This document shows, piece by piece, positions 18,073 through 26,360 of a stretch of 64,000 nt of DNA. The translations under genes and the position numbers were made by a program. The notes below the pieces were generated by a model that did not search any database, was not told the DNA's origin, and saw nothing but the letters and a program-made list of their open reading frames with translations. Numbering within the stretch: the stretch's first letter is position 1; each line of letters opens with the position of its first letter. The stretch covers positions 62,001-126,000 of the forward strand of contig NZ_VFVY01000004.1 of the NCBI RefSeq assembly GCF_006442315.1, read 5' to 3'. This stretch comes from Mesorhizobium sp. B2-3-4. GTDB taxonomy: Bacteria > Pseudomonadota > Alphaproteobacteria > Rhizobiales > Rhizobiaceae.

Positions 18073-19402
18073 GGGTCATGCCTTCAATCAGGAGCGTCGG
18101 GGACGCGGTGCCGAAATTGCGGTCGAGGTCGTCAGCCGGCACCATGTTGAGGAACATGGTCTTCAGGTTCGAGGCGATGGTGACTTCGGCGACCGGATAG
18201 GCAAGCGCGCCATTTTCGATCCAGAAACCGGAGGCGCCGCGGCTGTATTCGCCGGTAACCATGTCGACGCCGTGGCCAAAGACTTCGGTGACATAGAAGC
18301 CGCTCTTGAGCGAGCCGATCAGGTCCTGCGGCGAGCGCTCGCCGGCCTCGATGGCGAGGTTCGTCGACGACGGCGAAACAGAGGAGCCCCCACGCGCGCC
18401 GCGACCATTGGTGACGAGGCCGAGTTCGCGGGCCGCCGATGTCGACAGGAACCAATGGTTGAGGATGCCCTTTTCGACCATCACCAGCTTCTCGCCTTCG
18501 ACGCCTTCGCCATCGAATGGCCGCGAGGCCTGACCACGGCGCCGCAGCGGCTCGTCGGTGACGGTGATGGCGGCAGCGGCCACCTGCTTGCCCATCATGT
18601 CGCGCAGGAACGAGGTCTTGCGCGCGACGGATGCTCCGTTGATGGCGCCGGCGATATGGCCGGCAATACCGCGCGCGACGCGCGGGTCGAACACGACGTC
18701 GACCGGTCCGGTCGCCGCCTTGCGCGCGCCAAGGCGGCGCACGGCCCGTTCGCCGGCCATGCGGCCGATATCCTCGGCCGCGTCGAGATCGGCAAAATGC
18801 TGGCGCGAGGAGAATTCATAATCGCGTTCCATGCCGGTGCCCTCACCGGCAATCACACTGGCCGAACGCGAAAAACGCGAAGCGACATAGTGGCCGAGAA
18901 AGCCGTGCGAGGTGGCCAGAACCAGCCCGCCCAGCCCGGCGCTGGCATTGCTGCCGGCCGAATTGGTCACACCCTTGACGGCCAGAGCCGCCGCTTCGGC
19001 TTCAAGCGCGGCTTCCTTCAACTGGTCGGCCGACACTTCGGTCGCGTCGAACAGGTCGAGATCGCGCGTCCGGGTGGCGAGCAGCGCGGGGTCGGCAAGG
19101 CCCTGGTAGGGATCCTCGGGCGATACTTTGGCCATGGCGACGGCACGCTCGGCAAGCGCCCTGGGATCGGACGCGGCGGTGGCCGATACGCTGGCTACGC
19201 GCTGGCCGACGAAGACACGCAGCGAAACATCGTCGCCCTCGGACGCCTCGGTGTTTTCGACCTTGCCAAGCCGCACCGAAACGCCGGTCGAGCGGCCGCG
19301 CACCGCTACCGCATCCGCGGCATCGGCGCCGGCGCGCTTGGCGGCCTCGACCAGGGCCGCGACGCGGTCCGTCAACTTTGCGGCGTCGAGCTTGTCGGTC
19401 AT
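18059..19402 (-). CDS. pmbA: TldD/PmbA-family metalloprotease homologue
   Basis: 447 residues, the length of PmbA/TldE. Recognisable regions are VRLGKVENTEASEGDDVSL near residue 50, the FSRSASVIAGEGTGMERDYEF segment, VVFDPRVARGI, and the C-terminal TNGRGARGGSSVSPSSTNL and FGHGVDMVTGEYSRGASGFWIENG. The HExxxH zinc motif is not seen, which fits PmbA/TldE, the non-catalytic partner of TldD. The TldD/TldE pair processes peptides such as microcin precursors and CcdA. No tldD is in the window. It heads the leftward six-gene operon and overlaps cysQ by 14 bp. Confidence 0.92.
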   Translation of the reverse strand: MTDKLDAAKLTDRVAALVEAAKRAGADAADAVAVRGRSTGVSVRLGKVENTEASEGDDVSLRVFVGQRVASVSATAASDPRALAERAVAMAKVSPEDPYQGLADPALLATRTRDLDLFDATEVSADQLKEAALEAEAAALAVKGVTNSAGSNASAGLGGLVLATSHGFLGHYVASRFSRSASVIAGEGTGMERDYEFSSRQHFADLDAAEDIGRMAGERAVRRLGARKAATGPVDVVFDPRVARGIAGHIAGAINGASVARKTSFLRDMMGKQVAAAAITVTDEPLRRRGQASRPFDGEGVEGEKLVMVEKGILNHWFLSTSAARELGLVTNGRGARGGSSVSPSSTNLAIEAGERSPQDLIGSLKSGFYVTEVFGHGVDMVTGEYSRGASGFWIENGALAYPVAEVTIASNLKTMFLNMVPADDLDRNFGTASPTLLIEGMTLAGA

Positions 19403-19576
19403 GCACTTGATCCTGTTTGTTCAGCCTGTCCGGAAGGCGGATGCTGTCGCACCATCTATTGTTCCAGTGCCGCTTGTGCAATGGCAGAAGGGCAATCAGG
19501 ATAGCGCGACCAAATCGCCGTCAAAGCGCCCGCAAAGAGCGGACGTCCCGGCTTTTGCCTATCTGGAGCCCTCGCC

Positions 19577-19993
19577 ATGACGCCTTTCCATCTCGCCTTT
19601 CCGGTCCGTGATCTCGATGAAACCCGAACTTTCTATGGCGAGGTGCTGGGTTGCGCGATCGGCCGCTCGTCCGCGACCTGGGTCGACTTCGACCTTTACG
19701 GCCACCAGATGTCGGCGCATCTGCGGCCGCAGGCCGCGCAAGCCGCCAGCGACGGCAAGGTCGACGGCATTCTGGTGCCGATCCCGCATTTCGGCGCCGT
19801 GCTCTTGATGGATGACTGGCAGCGCCTGGCCACGCGGCTGGAAGCGCGCGACGATATCGACTGGCTGGAGCGGCCAATGGTCCGTTTCAAGGGCGAGCCG
19901 GGCGAACAGGCCACGCTGTTCATCCGTGACCCCTCGGGCAACGCCTTGGAATTCAAGGGCTTTCGCTCACTGGAGCAGGTTTTCGCGCACTGA
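19577..19993 (+). CDS. VOC-superfamily (glyoxalase-like) protein
   Basis: 138 residues from the ATG at 19577. The vicinal-oxygen-chelate fold is evident: HLAFPVRDLDETRTFYGEVLGC at the start (His as first metal ligand) and RDPSGNALEFKGF at the end (Glu as a further ligand). Such proteins include dioxygenases, glyoxalases and resistance proteins; nothing selects among these here. It is divergent from pmbA (174 bp) and convergent with epmA (27 bp). Confidence 0.85.
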   Translation: MTPFHLAFPVRDLDETRTFYGEVLGCAIGRSSATWVDFDLYGHQMSAHLRPQAAQAASDGKVDGILVPIPHFGAVLLMDDWQRLATRLEARDDIDWLERPMVRFKGEPGEQATLFIRDPSGNALEFKGFRSLEQVFAH

Positions 19994-20020
19994 TGGGATC
20001 GGGCCTGCAGCGGCTCTCCT

Positions 20021-21067
20021 TCAGGATACCGCGACCGGCGTCCAGATCACATCCTCGATCTTCTGCGCGCCGGTCGCCAGCATCACCAGGCGGTCGAAGC
20101 CGAGCGCGACGCCGCTGGCCTGCGGCATGACGGCAAGGGCTGCCAGGAAATCCTCGTCGAGCGGATAGCGCTCGCCATAGATGCGCTCCTTCTCGTCCAT
20201 TTCGAGGATGAAGCGCCGGCGCTGCTCGGCGGAATCGGTCAGTTCGCCAAAGCCGTTGGCGAGTTCGACACCGCAGCAATAGAGCTCAAAACGTTCGGCG
20301 ACACGCGAATCCCGGGGGCTCGGCCGGGCAAGTGCCGCCTCGGCGACCGGATATTCGCACAGGATCGTCGGCCGCCCCTGCCCGAGGAACGGTTCGATCT
20401 TTTCCACCAGCACGCGGCTAAACAAGTCCGCCCAGTTGTCGTCAGGCGCCGTGCGCAGGCCGGCTTTAACCAGCGCTGCGTAAAGCGCGTCCCGGTCGGT
20501 GCCGCCATCGGCGGCAACCGTCGCCAGCAGATCGATGCCGGCATGGCGGCCGAAGGCATCCGCCAGCGTCAGCCGTTCCGGCTCCGCGAACGGATCGCAG
20601 TCGCGGCCACGGAAAGAAAAGCGCGTGGCCCCTGCCCTTGTCGCGGCCAGCGCCAGCAGATCGGCGCAATCGCGCATCAGGCTCTCATAGGTCTCGCTCA
20701 CCCGGTACCATTCGAGCATGGTGAATTCGGGATGATGCAAGGGGCCGCGCTCGCGGTTGCGGTAGACCGGACCCAGGCTGAAGATGCGCTGCTCGCCGGC
20801 GGCAAGCAGTTTCTTGCAGGCAAATTCCGGCGAGGTGTGGAGATAAAGCGGCGAATGGGCGCCATCCGGCCCGACCACCTCGGTAGCGAAAGCCGCCAGA
20901 TGCGCCTCGTTGCCGGGCGAGACCTGCAGCGCCGCCGTCTCCACCTCGATGAAATCATGGCGGGCGAACCAGTCGCGCATGGCGGCCGTCAGCCCGTTGC
21001 GCAGTATCAGGCGTGGGCGGCGGTCGGCGTGAACATGCGGCGTCCACCAGGGCGAAGCCGCGGTCAT
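20021..21067 (-). CDS. epmA: Elongation factor P--(R)-beta-lysine ligase
   Basis: 348 residues from the ATG at 21067. It is a stand-alone class II lysyl-tRNA-synthetase catalytic core without the anticodon-binding domain: [43 protein letters not shown] (motif 2), [11 protein letters not shown], and [10 protein letters not shown] (motif 3) at the C-terminus. EpmA (GenX/PoxA) ligates beta-lysine, or lysine, to a conserved lysine of EF-P. It is divergent from efp, its substrate, across 114 bp. No epmB (lysine 2,3-aminomutase) gene is adjacent, although the three often cluster. Confidence 0.94.
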   Translation of the reverse strand: MTAASPWWTPHVHADRRPRLILRNGLTAAMRDWFARHDFIEVETAALQVSPGNEAHLAAFATEVVGPDGAHSPLYLHTSPEFACKKLLAAGEQRIFSLGPVYRNRERGPLHHPEFTMLEWYRVSETYESLMRDCADLLALAATRAGATRFSFRGRDCDPFAEPERLTLADAFGRHAGIDLLATVAADGGTDRDALYAALVKAGLRTAPDDNWADLFSRVLVEKIEPFLGQGRPTILCEYPVAEAALARPSPRDSRVAERFELYCCGVELANGFGELTDSAEQRRRFILEMDEKERIYGERYPLDEDFLAALAVMPQASGVALGFDRLVMLATGAQKIEDVIWTPVAVS

Positions 21068-21181
21068 CGGCGCGCTTCGGTTCGCCGAGGGGGCTGGCGG
21101 TTCGCGCCAAGATGCGCTAGGCCCCCATCCAGCGCCGCGCAAGCCGGCAAACGCCCGTCAACTCTCGCAGGATTTAAAACC

Positions 21182-21751
21182 GTGGTGAAAGTCATCGCCA
21201 GTTCGCTCCGCAAAGGCAATGTCGTCGACAAGGACGGCAAGCTTTATGTGATCCTCTTTGCCGAAAACATCCATCCCGGCAAGGGCACCCCCGTGACACA
21301 GCTCGACATGCGCCGCATCGGCGACGGGGTGAAGGTCTCGGAGCGTTACCGCACCACCGAACAGGTGGAGCGCGCCTATGTCGAGGAGCGCGAGCACACC
21401 TTCCTCTACGCCGACGGCGAAGGCTATCACTTCATGAACCCGGAAACCTACGACCAGGTGGCGGTGACCGAAGCCGTGGTCGGCGACGCCGCGCCCTATC
21501 TGCAGGAAGGCATGCCGGTGCAGGTGTCACAGTTCAACGGCATCGCGATCGCCCTGGTCCTGCCGCAGCGCGCCACGTTCGAAGTGGTCGACACCGAGCC
21601 GACGACCAAGGGCCAGACGGCTTCGTCGTCCTACAAGCCGGCAGTCCTTTCCAACGGCGTGCGCACCGCCGTGCCGCCGCACATCGCGCCCGGCACCCGC
21701 GTGGTGGTGATGACCGCCGACGGGTCCTATGTGGAGCGGGCGAAGGACTGA
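21182..21751 (+). CDS. efp: Translation elongation factor P
   Basis: 189 residues from a GTG at 21182 (second GTG at 21185), giving the standard [15 protein letters not shown] start. The three-domain EF-P is complete. The modification loop HPGKGTP places the target lysine at Lys34, matching the epmA gene next door. EF-P relieves ribosome stalling at consecutive prolines. Divergent placement with epmA lets modifier and target share a promoter region. It ends 23 bp before the convergent HNH gene. Confidence 0.97.
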   Translation: MVKVIASSLRKGNVVDKDGKLYVILFAENIHPGKGTPVTQLDMRRIGDGVKVSERYRTTEQVERAYVEEREHTFLYADGEGYHFMNPETYDQVAVTEAVVGDAAPYLQEGMPVQVSQFNGIAIALVLPQRATFEVVDTEPTTKGQTASSSYKPAVLSNGVRTAVPPHIAPGTRVVVMTADGSYVERAKD

Positions 21752-21774
21752 GGCGCGGCGACCTCAGCGAAACG

Positions 21775-22803
21775 CTACTGCTTAAAACAGTTCTCGCGGT
21801 GCCACTGCAAGAAACGCGGATTCGGCCATTCAAACGGCCGTCCCGGCGGAAGTGCTCGCCCGGTCTTGTTTACGAACGATCGCACGCTTTCGCGATCATT
21901 GACCTGTCGCGAGATCAGGATTTCCAAATCGTCGGACAAGCTGATCAATCCCCGATCGAACATCCAATGCGCGGTACCCGACAGCGCGATACCGTTGTTG
22001 ATAATATCAGGCCCGTTCGCTTCGACCGGCCGAATATGAGCGGCTGAAACCTCTGCCCGGCCACCGCCATTGATCAGCTTGAGCCCCGTGATTGCGCACC
22101 GCTCGTCATAGGCCCGCAGGACGATACGGCGAAAAATACGATCCCGCACGATTCGCGACCCGATGTAGCTTACGCGATCACGACTCTGCTCGAATTCGAA
22201 TGGCGCCTGCTCATCCTGGAAGCCGGCAGATGGTTCGACCTCTTCCATGCGCGGCAGCAACAACTTGCTTGTGTCCAACCCCAAATCGATGATGCGGTTG
22301 AAATCGCTTGAGGTGAGCGGGCGAACGGCAGACTGCGCGCGACCGGAAAGCTGCCCCTCGGGGTTGAGCAGCCCTCTTTCAACGAGACCATGAGGTCCGT
22401 TGAATGGAACAGGATTGACGAAATCAAGGTAGGTCCCGGGCTCAATAAGAGCCAGATACATTTCGGGCGTCACAGGATCGGGAACAATCTGCTGGACTTT
22501 CGCCACAGCGTAGTAGCCTCGGGTATCATTTACTTTGCTGGGTTCATAATAAATGATCCAGCCGCCGACACATGCCTCAACGCGGCGCAGATAAGGGCGA
22601 GGAAACTGATATTGCTCTGCGGGGCGATCGTTGTATCGCGAATCTGAGCGATGGATGAAGATCCCGAATCCCATGATCCTTGCGATGTGTTCTTGGGGCA
22701 ACTGTTTCCGACGTTTTACCAAAATCCGATCTTGCGAGCTTAGTCCAGATCGATCGTATTCTTCCCACCGTATTGGTCCTTCCACGAATACGCCGGAAGC
22801 CAT
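21775..22803 (-). CDS. HNH endonuclease with N-terminal PUA/EVE-like region, putative restriction protein
   Basis: 342 residues. The C-terminal HNH_2-type nuclease is complete: AYDERCAITG (Cys236), SAAHIRP (His256), NNGIALSGTAHWMFDRG (Asn, His279, Asp283). The N-terminal half has strand-rich segments (GGWIIYYEPSK, RGYYAVAKVQQIVPDP, PGTYLDFVNPVPF) that look like a PUA-superfamily/EVE domain, which in known EVE-HNH proteins reads modified cytosines. That assignment is by eye. Base composition is visibly lower in G+C than flanking genes, suggesting acquisition. It is a single gene with no methyltransferase nearby, between efp and a reductase gene, so a type IV-like modified-DNA restriction role is plausible. 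Confidence 0.75.
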   Translation of the reverse strand: MASGVFVEGPIRWEEYDRSGLSSQDRILVKRRKQLPQEHIARIMGFGIFIHRSDSRYNDRPAEQYQFPRPYLRRVEACVGGWIIYYEPSKVNDTRGYYAVAKVQQIVPDPVTPEMYLALIEPGTYLDFVNPVPFNGPHGLVERGLLNPEGQLSGRAQSAVRPLTSSDFNRIIDLGLDTSKLLLPRMEEVEPSAGFQDEQAPFEFEQSRDRVSYIGSRIVRDRIFRRIVLRAYDERCAITGLKLINGGGRAEVSAAHIRPVEANGPDIINNGIALSGTAHWMFDRGLISLSDDLEILISRQVNDRESVRSFVNKTGRALPPGRPFEWPNPRFLQWHRENCFKQ

Positions 22804-22890
22804 TCTCTAACGACGCGCGGGGACATTTTTCGCGCCGCATGTCGCAAAGCGGACCTGCGGTTCGTCCTTTGAGCAAAGAAGGAGAGCGCC

Positions 22891-23436
22891 GTGCGAAAAC
22901 TCATCGTCACCGAATTCATCAGCGTCGATGGCATAGCCGAGGTCGAGAGGCTTCCGACTGTCGTCTGGAACGATGAAATGAACAAATTCAAGGCGGACGA
23001 GCTTGCCGACAGCGGCGCCATGCTTCTGGGGCGTACGACCTATGAGATTTTTGCCGGCTCGTGGCCTGATGAAACCGGGGACTTCGCCGACCGGTTCAAC
23101 GCATTGCCGAAATATGTCGCGTCGACCAGCCTGAAGGCGCTCGACTGGAAGCCGGCGGAACTGCTCAAGGGTTCCTTGCCGGAAGCAGTGAGGGCGCTCA
23201 AGCAAGGTAGTGGCGGCAACATCTATGTTCATGGCAGCCTCAGCGTCGCGCAGCAATTGCTGCGCCACGGCCTGGTCGACCGCGTCAGGCTGCTCAGCTA
23301 TCCCGGCGGCGTTGGCCAGGGCAAGCCGCTGTTCCCGCAGGGCGAACAAGTGCCGCTCGAGCTGATTTCAGCCACACCGTTGAGCAACGGCGTGGTGGCA
23401 ATCGAATATGCGCCTTTGGCTATAGGATCGGATTGA
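22891..23436 (+). CDS. Dihydrofolate reductase/RibD C-terminal-family protein
   Basis: 181 residues from a GTG at 22891 with AAGGAG upstream. It has the RibD-C/DHFR-like pattern common in small YwjB/YyaP-type proteins: KLIVTEFISVDGIAE, ADSGAMLLGRTTYEIFAGSWP, KYVASTSLKALDW and NIYVHGSLSVAQQLLRHGLVDR. These proteins bind NADPH but their substrates are unknown; they are not the essential folate enzyme. It stands alone between the HNH gene and the biosynthetic operon, on the same strand as the latter but 100 bp upstream. Confidence 0.87.
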   Translation: MRKLIVTEFISVDGIAEVERLPTVVWNDEMNKFKADELADSGAMLLGRTTYEIFAGSWPDETGDFADRFNALPKYVASTSLKALDWKPAELLKGSLPEAVRALKQGSGGNIYVHGSLSVAQQLLRHGLVDRVRLLSYPGGVGQGKPLFPQGEQVPLELISATPLSNGVVAIEYAPLAIGSD

Positions 23437-23536
23437 GGTCACCCGGTTCGCTCTCCCCTTTTTGAGCATGGCCGCCTCACTCTTACCATCGGTCCGGTTT
23501 ATGCGTTAGAAAGCGCAACTCACTGGGCGGCTGAGA

Positions 23537-24526
23537 ATGCGGATCAAGATCGTCGGAACCGGGCGCGCCGTGCCCGCTCAATGCGTGACCTCAAGCAGTC
23601 TGGACGAGCGGCTCGGCCTTGGCCCGGGGCGGCTCGAAGCCGTGACCGGTGTCGTGGAGCGCTTTGTCTGCACGACCGAATCGCAGGTCGATCTCGCCTG
23701 TGCGGCAGCGCGCCTGGCGCTGGCTGAAGCCGGAATCGAGCCAAGCGCCGTCGATCTTGTCATCGGCGGATGCGGTGTTCCCTATCAGCCGTTGCCTTCG
23801 ACGGCACCTCTGGTCATGCAGCGCCTGGGGCTGGCCGACGGGTCAGCCGCGGCCTTCGACGTCAACAGCACATGCCTCGGCTTCCTCACCGCTTTCGAAA
23901 CCGCCGCCCGCCTGATCGAGGCCGGGCAATGCGAGACCGCGCTGGTGTTCTCATCCGAGATCGCCTCGCGTGCCCTGCCCTGGCAAGAACAGCCCGAGGT
24001 GGCCGCTTTGTTCGGCGATGGCGCCGCGGCGGCGGTGTTGCGCAAGGCAGCGCCCGGAGAGGGCGAAGTGGCGGCCGCCCTGATGCGCACCTATCCGTCG
24101 GCCTACGAGTCCTGCGGCATCGGCGCCGGTGGCACGCGCTTCGACTTCCACCTGCAGCCGGAAGAATTTTCCCGCAACAGCCTTTTCCGCATGGATGGCA
24201 AGGAGTTGTTCCGGGTGACCTCGCGCCACTTCAACGGCTTCGTCGGCGAACTCTTGCGACGGGCCGGCTGGCAGCCGCAAGAGGTCGATGTCGTCGTGCC
24301 GCATCAGGCGAGCCCGTTCGCACTGGCCCATATGGCGCGGCAGACCGGATTCGGCAGGGAAAGACTGGTCGACATCGCCGCGCATTACGGCAACCAGATC
24401 GCGGCCTCCATTCCCTTCGCGCTCGATGTCGCGCGCAAGCAGGACCGGGTCAGGCCGGGCGCCAGGGTGCTGTTCCTGGGAACCTCGGCAGGTGTCTCCT
24501 TCGGCGGCATGGCGTTGGTGGCATGA
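23537..24526 (+). CDS. Beta-ketoacyl synthase III (FabH/OleA-like) of an unassigned biosynthetic operon
   Basis: 329 residues, thiolase fold. The Cys-His-Asn triad is in place: Cys113 (DVNSTCLGFL), His256 (VPHQASPF) and Asn286 (HYGNQIAAS). The C-terminus ends GTSAGVSFGGMALV, typical of the KAS III group. The enzyme should decarboxylatively or head-to-head condense an acyl-CoA or acyl-ACP. As first gene of a coupled operon with a reductase, an adenylate-forming enzyme and an oxygenase, it is unlikely to be the housekeeping FabH. The reductase start overlaps its stop (ATGA). No carrier protein gene is in the operon. The product is unknown. Confidence 0.88.
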   Translation: MRIKIVGTGRAVPAQCVTSSSLDERLGLGPGRLEAVTGVVERFVCTTESQVDLACAAARLALAEAGIEPSAVDLVIGGCGVPYQPLPSTAPLVMQRLGLADGSAAAFDVNSTCLGFLTAFETAARLIEAGQCETALVFSSEIASRALPWQEQPEVAALFGDGAAAAVLRKAAPGEGEVAAALMRTYPSAYESCGIGAGGTRFDFHLQPEEFSRNSLFRMDGKELFRVTSRHFNGFVGELLRRAGWQPQEVDVVVPHQASPFALAHMARQTGFGRERLVDIAAHYGNQIAASIPFALDVARKQDRVRPGARVLFLGTSAGVSFGGMALVA

Positions 24527-25539
24527 GCATGGGACGCGTGCTCGTCACCGGCGCCAGCGGCTTCCTTGGCGGTCATCTGACGGCACGACTGGCGGTGGCC
24601 GGGGTGCCGGTCCTGGCGCAGGGGCGCGATGCCGGGCGCTGCGCGGCGCTCGAAGCCGCCGGCCATGCGGTGGCGCGCCTTGACCTGTCACGTCCCCTTG
24701 ATGCCTCGCTCCATCCCTTGCTTGGCAGTGTCGAGGCCATCGTCCATTGCGCCGCGCTCTCGGCGCCGTTCGGGCGGCTGGCGGAGTTCGAAGCCGCCAA
24801 TGTGACCGCAACCCGGAATGTTTTGGCCTTCGCGCGCCGGCAGGGAGTGCGGCGTTTCGTCCATATCTCCAGCCCCTCTGTTGGCTTTGCCTTCCGCGAC
24901 CAGCTCGGCGTCACCGAAGACATGCCGGCGCCCGATCCGGTCAATCATTACGCCCGCACCAAGCAGCGGGCTGAAAAATTGGTCCTTGCGGCATCCGACA
25001 TCGGGCCAATCATCCTGAGGCCAAGGGGCATCTATGGCGCCGGCGACCAGGCGTTGCTGCCGCGCCTGCTGCAGGCGGCACGGCGGCCGCTGCCGCTGTT
25101 TCGCGGCGGCAGGGCCTGCATCGACCTTACCCATGTCGACGATGTCGTCGATGCGGTTCTGGCCGCGCTTGGCACTGGCAAAGCGGCCGAAGGACAGGTC
25201 TTCAACGTCTCCGGCGGCGAAGTGCTGCCGGTGCGCCGTATCGCCGAACAGGCCTGCGCGCGCGCCGGCGTCAAGGCGCGATGGCGCAAGATGCCGCTTG
25301 GCCCGGCCATGCTGGCGGCGGGCATCATGGAAGCGGTGGCGCTGCGCCTGCCGGGCCGGCCCGAACCGCGCGTGACCCGCTATGGTCTCGGCCTGTTCGC
25401 CTATGCCCAGAGCCTCGACATCGGCAAGGCAAGGAGCATTCTCAGCTGGACGCCGAAAGTGTCTTTCGACGAAGGGCTGGATCGCACATTCGCCGAGGCT
25501 GGCCGGGCTATGACCGCAAGACGTGGGGGAGCAGCTTGA
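24523..25539 (+). CDS. NAD(P)-dependent epimerase/dehydratase-family reductase (OleD/3beta-HSD-like)
   Basis: 338 residues from ATG 24523, overlapping the ketosynthase stop; a second ATG lies two codons on. It is an extended short-chain dehydrogenase with the glycine motif GASGFLGG (residues 10-17), HISSPSV (Ser116/117) and the catalytic YARTK (Tyr143, Lys147). RPRGIYG and FNVSGGEVLPVRRIAE follow. Pairing with a thiolase-fold synthase recalls OleA/OleD, where the beta-keto acid is reduced to a beta-hydroxy acid. I infer a similar ketone reduction here. Its stop overlaps the TTG start of the next gene. Confidence 0.87.
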   Translation: MSMGRVLVTGASGFLGGHLTARLAVAGVPVLAQGRDAGRCAALEAAGHAVARLDLSRPLDASLHPLLGSVEAIVHCAALSAPFGRLAEFEAANVTATRNVLAFARRQGVRRFVHISSPSVGFAFRDQLGVTEDMPAPDPVNHYARTKQRAEKLVLAASDIGPIILRPRGIYGAGDQALLPRLLQAARRPLPLFRGGRACIDLTHVDDVVDAVLAALGTGKAAEGQVFNVSGGEVLPVRRIAEQACARAGVKARWRKMPLGPAMLAAGIMEAVALRLPGRPEPRVTRYGLGLFAYAQSLDIGKARSILSWTPKVSFDEGLDRTFAEAGRAMTARRGGAA

Positions 25540-26360
25540 AGATCGCCTTCGCCAACAGCGCCTGGGTCGTGGCCCCCGAGAAATTGATCCTGCGCGGTGG
25601 CGGCTGGCAGAAAATCCGGCTGCGCGTGCGCTACGGCTTGATCCTCCATGCGCGCATCGGCCCGGTGCTGATCGATACGGGTTATACGCCTGAGGTGACA
25701 AAAGGTGCCGGGCGCGGCGCCATGCTGCGCTTCTACGGCGCCGTGCTCGGGCCCGAACTGGTGGAGGCCGAACAGGTTTTGCCGGTGCTGGCGCGCTTCG
25801 GCCTGACGCCGCGCGACGTCAAGACCGTCATCGTCACGCATTTTCACGCCGATCATATTTCGGGCCTGTCGCTTTTTCCCGACGCCCGCTTCATCGCCAG
25901 CGATGCCGCCTGGTCGCGGCTGAACGCGCGGACCGCCCGGCAGAATCTGCGCCACGGCGTATTCACGGAACTTTTCCCCAGTGATTTCGAAGCCAGGCTC
26001 GACGGGCTGTCGAGCATGAAACAGGTCCCGCCACACGGCGACATTCCCGGCGGAGCCGATCTGTTCGGCGATGGCAGCGTGATCGCGGTCGATCTGCCCG
26101 GCCACGCCGACGGCCAGTTCGGATTACTGTTTCCTGAGACGGAACTGCCGCTGCTTTACGCCGTCGACGTGCAGTGGCTCAGCAAGGCGCTGGTCGAGAA
26201 CCGCACGCCGGGCTTTCCCGCGCGGCTTCTGGCCGAGGATTTCGCCGCCATCGACCGGACCAGCGCGACGCTTCGGCGTTTCCTTGCAGCCGGCGGCGAA
26301 GTGATGTTCTGCCACGACCCGGGGCTGACGCCATACGACCTCACCGCGGAGGCCGGATGA
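25536..26360 (+). CDS. Metallo-beta-lactamase-fold hydrolase
   Basis: 274 residues. I choose the TTG at 25536, preceded by GGGGGAG and overlapping the upstream stop (TTGA). The metal motif THFHADH (residues 101-107) is intact, with a downstream His in DLPGHADG and a metal-bridging Asp in YAVDVQW; FCHDPG supplies a final His. The fold is that of lactonase/glyoxalase II-type hydrolases, so it could open a lactone or thioester made by the pathway. Substrate is unknown. Its stop overlaps the next ATG. Confidence 0.85.
   Translation: MKIAFANSAWVVAPEKLILRGGGWQKIRLRVRYGLILHARIGPVLIDTGYTPEVTKGAGRGAMLRFYGAVLGPELVEAEQVLPVLARFGLTPRDVKTVIVTHFHADHISGLSLFPDARFIASDAAWSRLNARTARQNLRHGVFTELFPSDFEARLDGLSSMKQVPPHGDIPGGADLFGDGSVIAVDLPGHADGQFGLLFPETELPLLYAVDVQWLSKALVENRTPGFPARLLAEDFAAIDRTSATLRRFLAAGGEVMFCHDPGLTPYDLTAEAG

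Noticed and set aside
23770..25539. 589-residue reductase with a long N-terminal extension
   Set aside because: The extension is an out-of-frame reading of the ketosynthase gene; the ATGA overlap at 24523 is the natural start.
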